Shown here: positions 33,003-42,501 of the stretch, one piece after another
How the letters are laid out: every line of letters starts with the position of its first letter
How positions within the stretch are numbered: the first letter of the stretch is position 1
Program-made: the position numbers and the translations under genes
The notes under the pieces: model-generated
Seen by the model: the letters and a program-made list of their open reading frames with translations, nothing else
Databases searched by the model: none
What the model was told of the DNA's origin: nothing
Assembly (NCBI GenBank): GCA_900315285.1
Contig: OMYO01000008.1
Location: 1-55,822, forward strand
DNA length: 55,822 nt
Direction of reading: 5' to 3'
Origin: an uncultured Eubacteriales bacterium
GTDB taxonomy: Bacteria > Bacillota > Clostridia > Oscillospirales > Acutalibacteraceae

Positions 33003-34169
33003 TTACACAAAGGAGTGCTCCACGGTGATGACCGCAAAATGGTCGGGGAACGCAGCCTGCACGGCCTCTGTCACGGTCTTTCGGATGCTGTCCAGGTCGG
33101 TCTCCTCAATGGGGACAACGCAGTCGAAGATGAGGTTGGTGTGGGTCTTGCCGGGCACCATACGAAAGTCGTGGATGGTGTAGTCCGGGTAGTGCTCTTT
33201 CATAAAGGCCTTGACGGCATCATACGTCTTGCTGATTTTCTCGTTGTCAATGGCGATGGGGTCCATATGGATGACGGCGGAGAGACAGCCGAGCTCCTCC
33301 GTGAGCTCCTTTTCGGCATTGTCGATTTCGTCGTGGAGGCGGTAGATGTCCTCGCTGCCGGGCACCTCGGCGTGGACCGAGATGAAGAGGCGGCCGGGGC
33401 CGTAGTCGTGGATCATCATGTCATGGGTGCCTACGATGTCGGGCTGCCGCAGGACGATTTCGGCCACCTTCTTTACAAGCTCCGGGTCCGGTTTCTGCCC
33501 CAACAGGGGAGAGATGGTGTCCCGTGCCGCTGAGTAGCCGGCGTACAGGATGAGGAGGGAGACTGCAGCGCCGCCCCAGGCATCCAGGTTGACATGGGCA
33601 AACTGGTTGATGAGCATGGCGGCAATGACGACGCCGGTGGTGACCATGTCCGAGAGCGAGTCCGTGGCGACGGCGCGCATTGCGGGCGATTCAATTTTTT
33701 TGCCGATAGACGTGTTGTACCATGCCATGTACAGCTTGATGAGAATGGACACCGCGAGCACGACATAGGCGGCGATGGACACCGTCATGGGCTCCGGGTG
33801 AATGATCTTTGTGATGGACTCTTTCAGGAGCTCAATGCCCATGAGCAGGATAAGCAGGGCAACCACGAGCCCGGAGACATACTCTGCACGGCCGTGGCCG
33901 AACGGGTGGTCACGATCCGCCTTCTTCTCGGCCTCATGGAATCCGGCAAGCGTGATGACGGACGAGCCGGCATCGCTGATGTTGTTTAAGCCGTCGGCAA
34001 ACATGGACAGGGAGCCGGTGATCTTTCCGAAGATCATTTTACCGGCGGACATGAGGACGTTGAGGAATATGCCCAGGATGCTTGCGAGCTTCCCGTAGGC
34101 ACCGCGCACTTTGGGGTCCTCGTAGTCAAAGCGGTTTTTGATGAACAGTCTGGAGAGCAGACGTACCAC
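33003..34169 (-). CDS. Cation diffusion facilitator (CDF) metal exporter
   Basis: A 388-residue CDF protein that exports Zn2+, Fe2+, Mn2+ or similar ions in exchange for protons. Metal-site aspartates lie in FADGLNNISDAGSSV (helix 2) and ATDSLSDMVTTGVV (helix 5), and HPFGHGRAEYVSG is the loop typical of the family. Residues about 215-388 form an extended cytoplasmic regulatory/dimer domain, longer than in YiiP (~300 residues total). The metal cannot be assigned by sequence. It is divergent from pncB across 141 bp. Confidence 0.92.
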   Translation of the reverse strand: MVRLLSRLFIKNRFDYEDPKVRGAYGKLASILGIFLNVLMSAGKMIFGKITGSLSMFADGLNNISDAGSSVITLAGFHEAEKKADRDHPFGHGRAEYVSGLVVALLILLMGIELLKESITKIIHPEPMTVSIAAYVVLAVSILIKLYMAWYNTSIGKKIESPAMRAVATDSLSDMVTTGVVIAAMLINQFAHVNLDAWGGAAVSLLILYAGYSAARDTISPLLGQKPDPELVKKVAEIVLRQPDIVGTHDMMIHDYGPGRLFISVHAEVPGSEDIYRLHDEIDNAEKELTEELGCLSAVIHMDPIAIDNEKISKTYDAVKAFMKEHYPDYTIHDFRMVPGKTHTNLIFDCVVPIEETDLDSIRKTVTEAVQAAFPDHFAVITVEHSFV

Positions 34170-34310
34170 AATTACACCTTCTCTGTAGCATTATTGCAAT
34201 TTCACGGAGTCATAGAAAAATTATACTGGATTTAGGGGAAAGTGGTATAATAACTGTAAAATTTTTTGTGGAGAATTCTGACGATTTTTTCCTTGAAAAG
34301 GGTGGAATCC

Positions 34311-35771
34311 ATGGATAAACAGTATGACAGTGAAATGAATCTGACTCTGCTGACGGATTTTTACGAGCTCACCATGGCAAACGGCTACTTCCAGAACGGT
34401 TTTAAGGATACCATTGCCTATTTTGACATGTTTTATCGCAACACGCCGGACAACGGCGGCTTTGTCATCATGGCCGGTGTCGAGCAGATGGTGGACTATC
34501 TGAAGAAACTGCATTTCACCGAGGAGGACATTGCCTATCTCCGGGGACGGGGCTTTGACGAGGGCTTCCTCTCCTACCTCCGTGACTTTCAATTTTCCTG
34601 TGACGTCTGGGCTGTCCCCGAGGGGACGCCCATCTTCCCGGGCGAACCCATTGTAAAAGTACACGGGCCGGTCATCCAGGCTCAGTTCATTGAGACCATG
34701 GTGCTCTTGCTCATCAACCACCAGAGCCTCATTGCCACGAAGGCAAACCGCATTGTCCGGGCTGCTGAGGGGCGCGGCGTCATGGAGTTCGGCTCCCGCC
34801 GGGCCCACGGAACCGACGCCGCCATCAACGGTGCCCGCGCCGCCTACATCGGTGGCTGCGTCGGTACGGCATGCACCATAGACGGAAGGGACTATGGCAT
34901 TCCTGCCCTCGGCACCATGGCCCACAGCTGGATCCAGCTCTTTGACACTGAACTGGACGCCTTCAAGGCCTACGCCCGCGAGTACCCCGACGCCTGCACG
35001 CTGCTGGTGGACACCTACAATGTGCTAAAGTCTGGCGTCCCAAACGCCATTCGGACATTCGACGAGGTCCTGAAGCCCATGGGCAAGCGGCCCGCTGGCA
35101 TCCGTATCGACTCCGGGGACATCGTGTACCTCTCGAAGCAGGCACGGAAAATGCTGGACGACGCCGGCTACCCCGACTGCCAGATCGTTGCCTCTAACTC
35201 CCTGGATGAGTATCTCATCGGAACCATGCTGGATCAGGGCGCCTGCCTGGACAGCTTCGGCGTCGGCGAGCGCATGATCACGTCCTCGGGCAGCCCGGTG
35301 CTCGACGGTGTCTACAAACTCAGCGCCATTGAGCGGGACGGGGAGATCATCCCGAAGATCAAGGTCTCAGAGAACGTGACCAAGATCACCAATCCGGGCG
35401 CAAAATGCGTGTATCGCCTCTATGATAAGGACACCGGCAAGGCCGAAGCCGACGTCATCACCCTGCAGGATGAGACTATTGACCCGGACAAGCCCTATCT
35501 TCTGTTTGACCCGGAGTACACCTGGAAACAGAAGACCATTGAGAACTTCACCGTCCGGCCCCTGTTGGAGCCGGTCTTCGAGGGCGGAAAATGCGTATTC
35601 CAGAAACGCCCGCTACAGGAAATCCGCTCCTACTGCTTAAGTCAGGTGGACGACACCCTCTGGGACGAGGTCAAACGCTTTGAACACCCGCACAATTACT
35701 ATGTTGACCTGTCCCGGAAACTCTGGGACCTGAAATATCAGCTGTTAAAGGAGCACAGTCAGAAGTCATGA
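34311..35771 (+). CDS. pncB: Nicotinate phosphoribosyltransferase
   Basis: A 486-residue type II phosphoribosyltransferase that makes nicotinate mononucleotide in NAD salvage. Key blocks: LLTDFYELTMANGYF at the N-terminus, MEFGSRRAHGTDAAINGARA with the catalytic histidine, GTMAHSWIQLFD, and GIRIDSGDIVYLSKQAR. The ATG at 34311 has AAGGGTGG upstream; a TATAAT at 34246-34251 is a likely -10. It overlaps the HAD phosphatase gene by 4 bp. Confidence 0.95.
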   Translation: MDKQYDSEMNLTLLTDFYELTMANGYFQNGFKDTIAYFDMFYRNTPDNGGFVIMAGVEQMVDYLKKLHFTEEDIAYLRGRGFDEGFLSYLRDFQFSCDVWAVPEGTPIFPGEPIVKVHGPVIQAQFIETMVLLLINHQSLIATKANRIVRAAEGRGVMEFGSRRAHGTDAAINGARAAYIGGCVGTACTIDGRDYGIPALGTMAHSWIQLFDTELDAFKAYAREYPDACTLLVDTYNVLKSGVPNAIRTFDEVLKPMGKRPAGIRIDSGDIVYLSKQARKMLDDAGYPDCQIVASNSLDEYLIGTMLDQGACLDSFGVGERMITSSGSPVLDGVYKLSAIERDGEIIPKIKVSENVTKITNPGAKCVYRLYDKDTGKAEADVITLQDETIDPDKPYLLFDPEYTWKQKTIENFTVRPLLEPVFEGGKCVFQKRPLQEIRSYCLSQVDDTLWDEVKRFEHPHNYYVDLSRKLWDLKYQLLKEHSQKS

Positions 35772-36412
35772 GCTATGAGACCGCAATTTTCGACCTTGAC
35801 GGAACGCTATTAAACACGCTGCAGGATCTGCGCACCGCAGTGAACCTCGCCCTGTATCACTACGGGTGGAAGCCGAGGACCCCGGAGGAAATCCGGCGCT
35901 TTGTGGGAAACGGAGTCCGAATCCTCATGCAGAGGTCTGTCCCGGGACATCAGGACAATCCGCTCTTTGAGGACGCTCTGCAGCGTTTCAAGGAAGAGTA
36001 TGCGGTGCATCAGTTTGACACCACATCGCCGTACCCGGGAATCCCCGAGGCCCTGCAGGAGCTCTCGGACCGGGGCGTTCAGCTGGCCATCGTCAGCAAC
36101 AAGGTAGACTTTGCCGTCAAAGACCTGAATGCGCGGTTCTTCGGACTGGACATTGCCTGCGGGGACAAGGAGGGCCAGCAGCGTAAACCTGCCCCGGACG
36201 TGGTGTTCGCCGCCATGGAGGAACTCGGCGCCGACCCGGGAAGCACCGTCTATGTGGGTGACTCTGAGGTGGACATCCAGACTGCGGCCAATGCGGATCT
36301 CCCGTGCCTTTCCGTGGAGTGGGGCTTCCGCACCGTGGAGGAGTTGACGCAGGCAGGGGCGCAGAGAATCGTCCCGACGCCGGAGGAGCTCGTGAAAATC
36401 ATCTGTGAATAA
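35768..36412 (+). CDS. HAD-family phosphatase (Gph/PpaX-like)
   Basis: A 214-residue haloacid dehalogenase-type phosphatase. Motif I is DLDGTLLNT (nucleophile Asp), motif II falls in AIVSNKVDF, the lysine motif is RKPAPDV, and motif III is VGDSEVDIQTA. The cap is the helical type found in phosphoglycolate phosphatase and pyrophosphatase PpaX. Because it is co-translated with pncB, hydrolysis of a nucleotide-pathway product or pyrophosphate is conceivable; substrate is not determined by sequence. Confidence 0.88.
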   Translation: MSYETAIFDLDGTLLNTLQDLRTAVNLALYHYGWKPRTPEEIRRFVGNGVRILMQRSVPGHQDNPLFEDALQRFKEEYAVHQFDTTSPYPGIPEALQELSDRGVQLAIVSNKVDFAVKDLNARFFGLDIACGDKEGQQRKPAPDVVFAAMEELGADPGSTVYVGDSEVDIQTAANADLPCLSVEWGFRTVEELTQAGAQRIVPTPEELVKIICE

Positions 36413-36417
36413 TCGGA

Positions 36418-36448
36418 GCCGCCGCCCGCAGAGCCTGTGGGTGACGGC
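36418..36448 (+). terminator. Imperfect terminator after the HAD phosphatase gene
   Basis: GCCGCCGCCCGCAG pairs with CTGTGGGTGACGGC through two G-T wobbles and one mismatch, followed by CTTTTGTG. It separates the pncB pair from pepT. Confidence 0.6.
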
Positions 36449-36495
36449 CTTTTGTGTCATAGGCCCTGTATGGGCTGAAAGGAAACTGCATCGCC

Positions 36496-37692
36496 ATGAA
36501 GAACAAGGACCTTATCGACCGCTTTCTGCGGTATGTGAAAATTGACACCCAGTCCGCCGAGGACGCGGAGGGGCAGCCCTCCACAGCGAAGCAGCGGAAC
36601 CTGGCCGCCCTCCTTGCGGAGGAGCTCCGGGAACTGGGCGCCGAGGTGGATTATGACGAGGAGCACTGCTACGTCTATGCCAAGCTGCCCGGAACGGAAC
36701 CTGCCCTCGGATTTATTGCTCACATGGACACGTCGCCAGAGGCCTCCGGGAAGGACGTAAAGCCCCGTGTTTTCACCTATAAAGGAGACGACTCTCTTCT
36801 GTCCGAAGACGATTTCCCGGAGCTCGCCGAGCACCGGGGAGAGGAGCTCATTGCCACCGACGGCACGACGCTCCTCGGTGCCGACGATAAGGCCGGTGTG
36901 GCGGAAATCATGAACCTGGTCCAATATTATGCGGAACACCCAAAGAAAGCACACCGGACTATCTGCGTCGCCTTCACCCCGGATGAGGAAATTGGCAGCG
37001 GCACCTTGAATTTTGATCCCGGGCGATTCACGGCCGAAGAGGCCTACACGGTCGACGGCGGAAAGTTTGGCATCCTAGAATATGAGTGCTTCAATGCGGC
37101 CGCAGCCACCGTGACCTTCCACGGAAAAAATGTCCACACCGGCAGCGCCAAAGGCGTCATGGTGAACTCCATGAAACTTGCCATGGAGTACCAGAGCCTG
37201 CTCCCCGCCGGGGAGACCCCGGAGAACACCGAGGGGTATGAGGGCTTCTATCATCTGGACGCCATGACGGGAAATGTGGAGGAGACCGTTCTGAAATATC
37301 TCGTGCGGGATCACGACCGGCAAAAATTTGAGAACCGGAAACAGTTCCTGCAGGATGCTGCCCAGTTCCTGAACCGGAAATATGGGGAGGGGACCGTGGA
37401 CATTGCCCTCCGGGATCAGTACTACAACATGAAAGAGGTCATGGAGGAACACATGGACCTGGTGGAGAATGCCGGAAAAATCATTTTCCACATGGGAACA
37501 AACCCGGTCACCACACCCATCCGCGGCGGCACCGATGGAGCCATGCTGTCCTTCCGGGGCATCCCCTGCCCGAACCTGAGCACCGGCGGGTACAACTATC
37601 ATGGCAGATATGAGTATGCGAGCATTCCGGAAATGGAGAAGTCCGCGGAGGTCCTCATCCGCCTTGTTGCTGCAAAAGAGGAGGAGTGCTGA
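36496..37692 (+). CDS. pepT: Peptidase T (tripeptide aminopeptidase)
   Basis: A 398-residue M20-family zinc peptidase that removes the N-terminal residue of tripeptides. Metal and catalytic residues are visible in FIAHMDTSPEASG, LLGADDKAGVAEIM and AFTPDEEIGSG; GTDGAMLSFRGIPCPNLSTG closes the site. The length is normal. GGAAA lies 12 bases before the ATG. One copy of GGGCGATTCA is inside the gene (37021-37030), encoding GRFT. Confidence 0.94.
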   Translation: MKNKDLIDRFLRYVKIDTQSAEDAEGQPSTAKQRNLAALLAEELRELGAEVDYDEEHCYVYAKLPGTEPALGFIAHMDTSPEASGKDVKPRVFTYKGDDSLLSEDDFPELAEHRGEELIATDGTTLLGADDKAGVAEIMNLVQYYAEHPKKAHRTICVAFTPDEEIGSGTLNFDPGRFTAEEAYTVDGGKFGILEYECFNAAAATVTFHGKNVHTGSAKGVMVNSMKLAMEYQSLLPAGETPENTEGYEGFYHLDAMTGNVEETVLKYLVRDHDRQKFENRKQFLQDAAQFLNRKYGEGTVDIALRDQYYNMKEVMEEHMDLVENAGKIIFHMGTNPVTTPIRGGTDGAMLSFRGIPCPNLSTGGYNYHGRYEYASIPEMEKSAEVLIRLVAAKEEEC

Positions 37693-37693
37693 T

Positions 37694-39127
37694 ATGAACG
37701 GGACTATGGTCCAGTATTTTGAGTGGTATCTGGAGTCCGACAGCACCCTCTGGAAAAAGGTGACCGCCGACGCGAAAAATCTTGCGGAGCAGGGTTTCAC
37801 CGCCATCTGGCTGCCGCCGGCCTATAAAGGGGCAGACGGCGTGAACGACGTGGGATACGGTGTCTACGACACCTATGATCTCGGGGAGTTTGACCAGAAA
37901 GGGACCGTGCCCACAAAGTATGGGACGAGAAAAGAGTATCTCGGCGCTGTAAAGGAACTGCATCGCCAAGGCATAGATGTATACGCCGACATTGTCCTGA
38001 ACCACCGCATGGGCGCCGATGAGACCGAGTGGCTCGACGCCGTGGAGGTCAACCCCTCCGACCGTAATCAGGTCACGAGCGGCAACGAGAAGATCGAGGC
38101 CTATACAAAATTCACGTTCCCAGGCAGGAAGGGCAAGTACAGCGACTTCATCTGGATCCATGAGAACTTTGACGGCGTGGACTGGGACGCCAGCAGCCAG
38201 CGCAACCGGATCTTCGAGTTTGTCGGCAAGAGCTGGCAGAAGGATGTGGATACCGAGAGTGGGAACTACGACTACCTGATGGGCGCTGACGTGGACTTTG
38301 ACAACCAGGCCGCCGTCGACGAGCTCTACCGCTGGGGCGAATGGTATTATGAGACCGTGGGCATGGACGGGTTCCGGCTCGACGCAGTAAAGCACATTGA
38401 GAGCGACTTCTACCTGGGCTGGCTCTCCCATCTCCGGGAGAAGTACGGCAGGGAGTTCTTCACCGTTGGCGAGTACTGGAACGGCAACGTGGATGTGCTG
38501 CTGAAATATCTCGACCGGGTGCAGTACTGCATGAGCCTGTTCGACGCGCCGCTCCACTACAATTTCTATACCGCAAGCCGCTCCGGCGGAAACTACGATA
38601 TGCGCACCATCTTTGACAACACCATGGTGCAGCGCCGCCCGGACAAGGCCGTCACCCTCGTGGGCAACCACGACACCGAGGGCGGGCAGGCCTTAGAGAG
38701 CTGGATTGAGGGCTGGTTCCGTCCACTGGCCTATGCCATGATCCTGCTGCGGCAGGAGGGCTACCCCTGCGTCTTCTACGGCGACCTCTATGGCATCCCC
38801 CACAACGGCGTGAACCCCATTGGGGAGAAGCTGACGAAGATGGTCAAACTCCGGCAGACCCACGCCTACGGCTGGCAGCACGACTACCTCGACGACCCGA
38901 ATGTCATCGGCTGGACCCGGGAGGGCGACCAGGAGGGGCCGGGCCTCGCGTGCCTGCTCACGGACTCCGCCGCGGGCAGCAAAATCATGTATGTTGGAAA
39001 AGGCCACGCCGGGGAGACCTGGACGCCGGTCTTCGGCGGGGAGGAAGTCCGCATCGGTGACGACGGCTGCGCGCTGTTCTCCGTCGGCGGGGGCGATGTA
39101 GCGGTCTACATCCCTAAAAATTCCTGA
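37694..39127 (+). CDS. Cytoplasmic alpha-amylase (GH13)
   Basis: A 477-residue GH13 alpha-amylase of the cytoplasmic AmyS/AmyA type, which cuts alpha-1,4 glucans to maltooligosaccharides. There is no signal peptide. The family regions are ADIVLNHRMG, the nucleophile Asp in GFRLDAVKHI, the acid/base Glu in TVGEYWNG and the third Asp in LVGNHDTEGG. The ATG at 37694 begins MNGTMVQYFEWYLESD; the open frame extends upstream into pepT but only as a shadow. Its stop is 18 bp before cbiK, so transcription may run on into the cobalamin genes. Confidence 0.93.
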   Translation: MNGTMVQYFEWYLESDSTLWKKVTADAKNLAEQGFTAIWLPPAYKGADGVNDVGYGVYDTYDLGEFDQKGTVPTKYGTRKEYLGAVKELHRQGIDVYADIVLNHRMGADETEWLDAVEVNPSDRNQVTSGNEKIEAYTKFTFPGRKGKYSDFIWIHENFDGVDWDASSQRNRIFEFVGKSWQKDVDTESGNYDYLMGADVDFDNQAAVDELYRWGEWYYETVGMDGFRLDAVKHIESDFYLGWLSHLREKYGREFFTVGEYWNGNVDVLLKYLDRVQYCMSLFDAPLHYNFYTASRSGGNYDMRTIFDNTMVQRRPDKAVTLVGNHDTEGGQALESWIEGWFRPLAYAMILLRQEGYPCVFYGDLYGIPHNGVNPIGEKLTKMVKLRQTHAYGWQHDYLDDPNVIGWTREGDQEGPGLACLLTDSAAGSKIMYVGKGHAGETWTPVFGGEEVRIGDDGCALFSVGGGDVAVYIPKNS

Positions 39128-39145
39128 TTTTCTGGAGGAACTGTT

Positions 39146-39931
39146 TTGAAACCAGCACTTGTAGTCGTGAGCTTTGGCACCTCGGTGCCGACCGCACGGG
39201 AAAACATTGTGGCCGCGGAGCAGGTCATCCGGGATTGTCTCCCGGACGCCGACTTCTTCCGGGCCTTCACTAGCCCCACCATCCGCCGCATTCTGCAGGG
39301 CCGCGGTGAGACCATCTTTTCCCTTGAGGAGACGCTGCGCCTTATTGAGCAGCAGGGCTATACCGAGGTCTATGTGCAGCCGACCCACTTTCTCTACGGC
39401 ACGGAGTATGACCGCATGGCCGCCACGGCCCGCAGCTACCGGGGGCGCTTCCATTCCCTCCATTTTGGCGATCCACTCCTCTCCAACCAGCAGGACCTGG
39501 AACGCCTGGCATCCTGCATCATGCAGGATTATCCGGTGAAAGATGGCGAGGCCCTTGTCCTGTTTGGACATGGCACCCTGCATTTTGCCAACACGACGTA
39601 TCCTGCCTTACAGACGGTGTTTCATATCCGTCACCGGGAGGACATCCTCGTCGGGACCGCGGAAGGATGGCCAACTCTGCAGGATATCCGTGAAGAGCTT
39701 AAGAACGGCAGCTACCGTTCCGTCCACCTTGTCCCGGTCATGCTTGTCAATGGCGACCACGTCATGAACGACCTGAACGGTGACGGGCCGGACAGCTGGC
39801 GCTCTATCTTAGAGTCGGACGGCTATAAAGTTACCTGTACTGCCCGCGGTCTTGGTCTGGTGCCGGCCGTCCAGGAAATGTACCGCGACCACACGGAGTC
39901 TCTGCTCCGGGGAGAGAACCATGGCATTTGA
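39146..39931 (+). CDS. cbiK: Anaerobic cobalt chelatase CbiK
   Basis: A 261-residue sirohydrochlorin cobaltochelatase, first step of the cobalt-early pathway. It begins MKPALVVVSFGTSVPTAREN (the CbiK/HemH-like fold) and carries the metal histidines in VQPTHFLYGTEYDRM and LFGHGTLHFANTTYP. It uses a TTG start at 39146 with GGAGGAA nine bases upstream. It has no signal peptide, unlike periplasmic CbiK forms. It opens an 18-gene cobalamin operon; no B12 riboswitch fits in the 18 bp before it. Confidence 0.94.
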   Translation: MKPALVVVSFGTSVPTARENIVAAEQVIRDCLPDADFFRAFTSPTIRRILQGRGETIFSLEETLRLIEQQGYTEVYVQPTHFLYGTEYDRMAATARSYRGRFHSLHFGDPLLSNQQDLERLASCIMQDYPVKDGEALVLFGHGTLHFANTTYPALQTVFHIRHREDILVGTAEGWPTLQDIREELKNGSYRSVHLVPVMLVNGDHVMNDLNGDGPDSWRSILESDGYKVTCTARGLGLVPAVQEMYRDHTESLLRGENHGI

Positions 39932-41048
39932 ACACTATGTGCGCAGCGGGGACCGCATGCTCCGCTGCGGTTATACCACCGGGACCTGCGCTGCGCTGGC
40001 GGCCCGGGGCGCGGCGGAGCTGCTGCTCGGAGGCACTGCCCCTGCCGAGATTGAGCTCCTGACGCCCAAGGGCCTCACCGTGCAGGTGGCACCGGTCCTG
40101 TGCCGCCTCGAGGAGGGCGCCGCCGTCTGCGGAGTTCGGAAGGACGCGGGCGACGACCCGGATATCACTGACGGGGCGGTCATTGTCGCCCGCGTCTGCC
40201 GCTCCGCGAAACCGGGCATCCGCATTGACGGCGGCGAGGGTGTCGGCCGCGTCACCCGGCCCGGGCTCGACCAGCCCGTGGGAGAGGCCGCTATCAACCA
40301 TGTGCCGCGGCAGATGATCTCCCGGGAGATCCAGGATGTCTGCGAGGCCTTTGACTACACGGGCGGCCTCTCCATTGAGATCTCGGTGCCGGATGGCGCA
40401 GAGCGGGCCGCAAAGACGTTCAACCCGGTACTCGGTGTCGAGGGCGGCATCTCTATCCTGGGTACCAGCGGTATTGTGGAGCCCATGAGCGAACAGGCCT
40501 GGATCGACACCCTGAACGTACAAATCCGTCAGGCCGCCGCCGAGGGCAAGCGCCGCCTTATCCTGACGCCGGGAAATTACGGCATGGACTTCTTGAAAAA
40601 TACTGACTGGCAGGCGCCAGTCGTGAAAATATCCAACTTCCTCGGCGAGGCCCTGGATGCTGCCAAGGTGAACGGCTTCAAAGAGGTGCTCCTCACCGGC
40701 CACATCGGAAAGCTCGTGAAGGTGGCCGGCGGTATCATGAACACCCACTCGAAGATGGCGGACTGCCGGAGAGAACTGTTCACGGCCCACGCCGCCATCT
40801 GCGGCGCATCCACAGAGGTCTGCCGCTCCCTTATGGAGGCGGACACAACAGACGCGTGTATTGCGGTCCTGAAAGAGGCCGGTTTGGAACAACCGGTCAT
40901 GGATTCGCTGGTGCAGGCCATTCAGCAGGGGCTGAATCGCCGGGTAAAAGGGGAATATCTTTGTGGCGCCGTCGTGTTCTCCAATGTATACGGGGAACTG
41001 GGGCGCACGGAGAACGCGGAGGAGATCTTGAAAAAATGGCAGAATTGA
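39921..41048 (+). CDS. cbiD: Cobalt-precorrin-5B C1-methyltransferase CbiD
   Basis: A 375-residue methyltransferase that puts the C1 methyl on the ring after acetaldehyde loss in the anaerobic pathway. The N-terminal LRCGYTTGTCAALAARGAAE is the family signature and CbiD is diagnostic of the anaerobic route. GIEGG-like and GNYGMDF segments follow. The ATG at 39921 overlaps the end of cbiK by 11 bp; the earlier open frame is inside cbiK. It overlaps cbiL by 13 bp. Confidence 0.95.
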   Translation: MAFEHYVRSGDRMLRCGYTTGTCAALAARGAAELLLGGTAPAEIELLTPKGLTVQVAPVLCRLEEGAAVCGVRKDAGDDPDITDGAVIVARVCRSAKPGIRIDGGEGVGRVTRPGLDQPVGEAAINHVPRQMISREIQDVCEAFDYTGGLSIEISVPDGAERAAKTFNPVLGVEGGISILGTSGIVEPMSEQAWIDTLNVQIRQAAAEGKRRLILTPGNYGMDFLKNTDWQAPVVKISNFLGEALDAAKVNGFKEVLLTGHIGKLVKVAGGIMNTHSKMADCRRELFTAHAAICGASTEVCRSLMEADTTDACIAVLKEAGLEQPVMDSLVQAIQQGLNRRVKGEYLCGAVVFSNVYGELGRTENAEEILKKWQN

Positions 41049-41749
41049 GAGGGATTTGTTACAGTATAGGTGTGGGACCCGGTGACCCGGAGCTCCTGAC
41101 GCTGAAAGCCCTGAGAACCATGGAACAGTGTGGCGTAGTGGCGGCGCCCCGCACGAAGGGCGGCCACATGCTGGCGCTGGATATTGCGCAGCAGGCCATG
41201 GATCTCTCCGATAAGGAGATCCTGCCGCTGTCTTTCCCCATGACCAATGATCAGAAGGAGCGAAAGCGCGCCCACGCTGCTGCTGCCGGGGAAATTGCCG
41301 CTTATCTGGATCGGGGCGAGGATGTCGCCATGCTCACCTTGGGAGACCCGTCGGTCTATGCCACTTCCTCCTATGTGTGCCGTCTCCTCGAAGAGCAGGG
41401 GTACCGGACAGAGACCATAGCAGGTGTCCCGAGCTTCTGTGCGGCCTCGGCTGCGCTCTCCCGGGAACTGGTGCAGGACGGCGAGCCGCTGATCGTTATC
41501 CCCGCCAGCGCCGGTTTTGCGGACATGGAGCGCATGCTGGACTTGCCGGGCACGAAGGTCATCATGAAATCCGGCCGGCAGCTTCCCAAGGTGTTGGAGC
41601 TGCTGCGGAAAAAGGACCTGCTGTCCGCAACATCTCTCGCGGAAAATGTGGGACTTCCCGGGGAGAGGATCCTTCGGGAGCCGGATGAGAATTCCGCCGG
41701 CGAGGCGGGCTACTTTGTGACGCTGATCGTCAGGGGGACAGGTCGATGA
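41036..41749 (+). CDS. cbiL: Cobalt-precorrin-2 C20-methyltransferase CbiL
   Basis: A 237-residue SAM-dependent uroporphyrin-III-type methyltransferase. The SAM loop GVGPGDPELLTLKALR opens the protein, LTLGDPSVYATSSYVCRLL is the second family block, and IAGVPSFCAASAAL the third. The ATG at 41036 overlaps cbiD by 13 bp and the stop overlaps cbiF by 4 bp. Confidence 0.94.
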   Translation: MAELRGICYSIGVGPGDPELLTLKALRTMEQCGVVAAPRTKGGHMLALDIAQQAMDLSDKEILPLSFPMTNDQKERKRAHAAAAGEIAAYLDRGEDVAMLTLGDPSVYATSSYVCRLLEEQGYRTETIAGVPSFCAASAALSRELVQDGEPLIVIPASAGFADMERMLDLPGTKVIMKSGRQLPKVLELLRKKDLLSATSLAENVGLPGERILREPDENSAGEAGYFVTLIVRGTGR

Positions 41750-42501
41750 TCCATTTTGTCGGAGCGGGGCCCGGGGCACCGGACCTGCTGACACTGCGGG
41801 GCGCGGAGCTCTTGAAAAACGCCGACTGCGTCATCTATGCGGGAAGTCTGGTGAATCCGGCGCTTCTCGCCATGACAAAGGAGAACTGCCGAATTCTGAA
41901 TTCCGCCTCCATGACCCTGGAACAGGTCCTTTCGGCTTTCCGGGAGGAGGAACAGGCGGGCGGCAGTACGGTCCGTCTCCACACCGGAGACCCCTCCGTC
42001 TACGGTGCCATTCGGGAGCAGATCGACGCTCTGGAGGAAGAGGGGATCCCATACGATGTGACTCCCGGTGTCTCCAGCTTCAGTGGCGCTGCTGCGGCAC
42101 TCTCTGCTGAGTACACACTGCCCGGTGTCAGCCAGACAGTCATCCTGACCCGTATGGAGGGACGCACACCGGTGCCAGAGGGCGAGAAGCTCTCAGAACT
42201 CTCAAAACACGGTGCCTCCATGGTGCTCTTCCTCTCGGCGGGTATGATGAAAAACGTACAAGAGGAGCTCCTGAAGGGGGCATACAATAGTAAGACTCCG
42301 GCGGCCATTGTTTACAAGGCCACCTGGCCGGAGGAAAAGGTCGTGCGTTGTACGGTGGGTACCCTCGCAGAGAGCGGGAGAAAAGCCGGCATCACGAAGA
42401 CCGCGCTGCTTCTCGTGGGGGACTTCCTGGGAGAGGACTATGAGCGCAGCAAACTGTATGATCCCGGTTTTACGACCGGTTTTCGAAAAGGGGATAAATA
42501 G
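41746..42501 (+). CDS. cbiF: Cobalt-precorrin-4 C11-methyltransferase CbiF
   Basis: A 251-residue methyltransferase. FVGAGPGAPDLLTLRGAELL and CVIYAGSLVNPALL are typical of CbiF/CobM; LHTGDPSVYGAIREQI and VTPGVSSFSGAAAAL complete the active site. It starts within the last codon of cbiL and stops one base before cbiG. Confidence 0.94.
   Translation: MIHFVGAGPGAPDLLTLRGAELLKNADCVIYAGSLVNPALLAMTKENCRILNSASMTLEQVLSAFREEEQAGGSTVRLHTGDPSVYGAIREQIDALEEEGIPYDVTPGVSSFSGAAAALSAEYTLPGVSQTVILTRMEGRTPVPEGEKLSELSKHGASMVLFLSAGMMKNVQEELLKGAYNSKTPAAIVYKATWPEEKVVRCTVGTLAESGRKAGITKTALLLVGDFLGEDYERSKLYDPGFTTGFRKGDK

Noticed and set aside
39128..39145. Cobalamin riboswitch before cbiK
   Set aside because: There are only 18 bp between the genes, far too few, and I did not see the B12-box consensus nearby.
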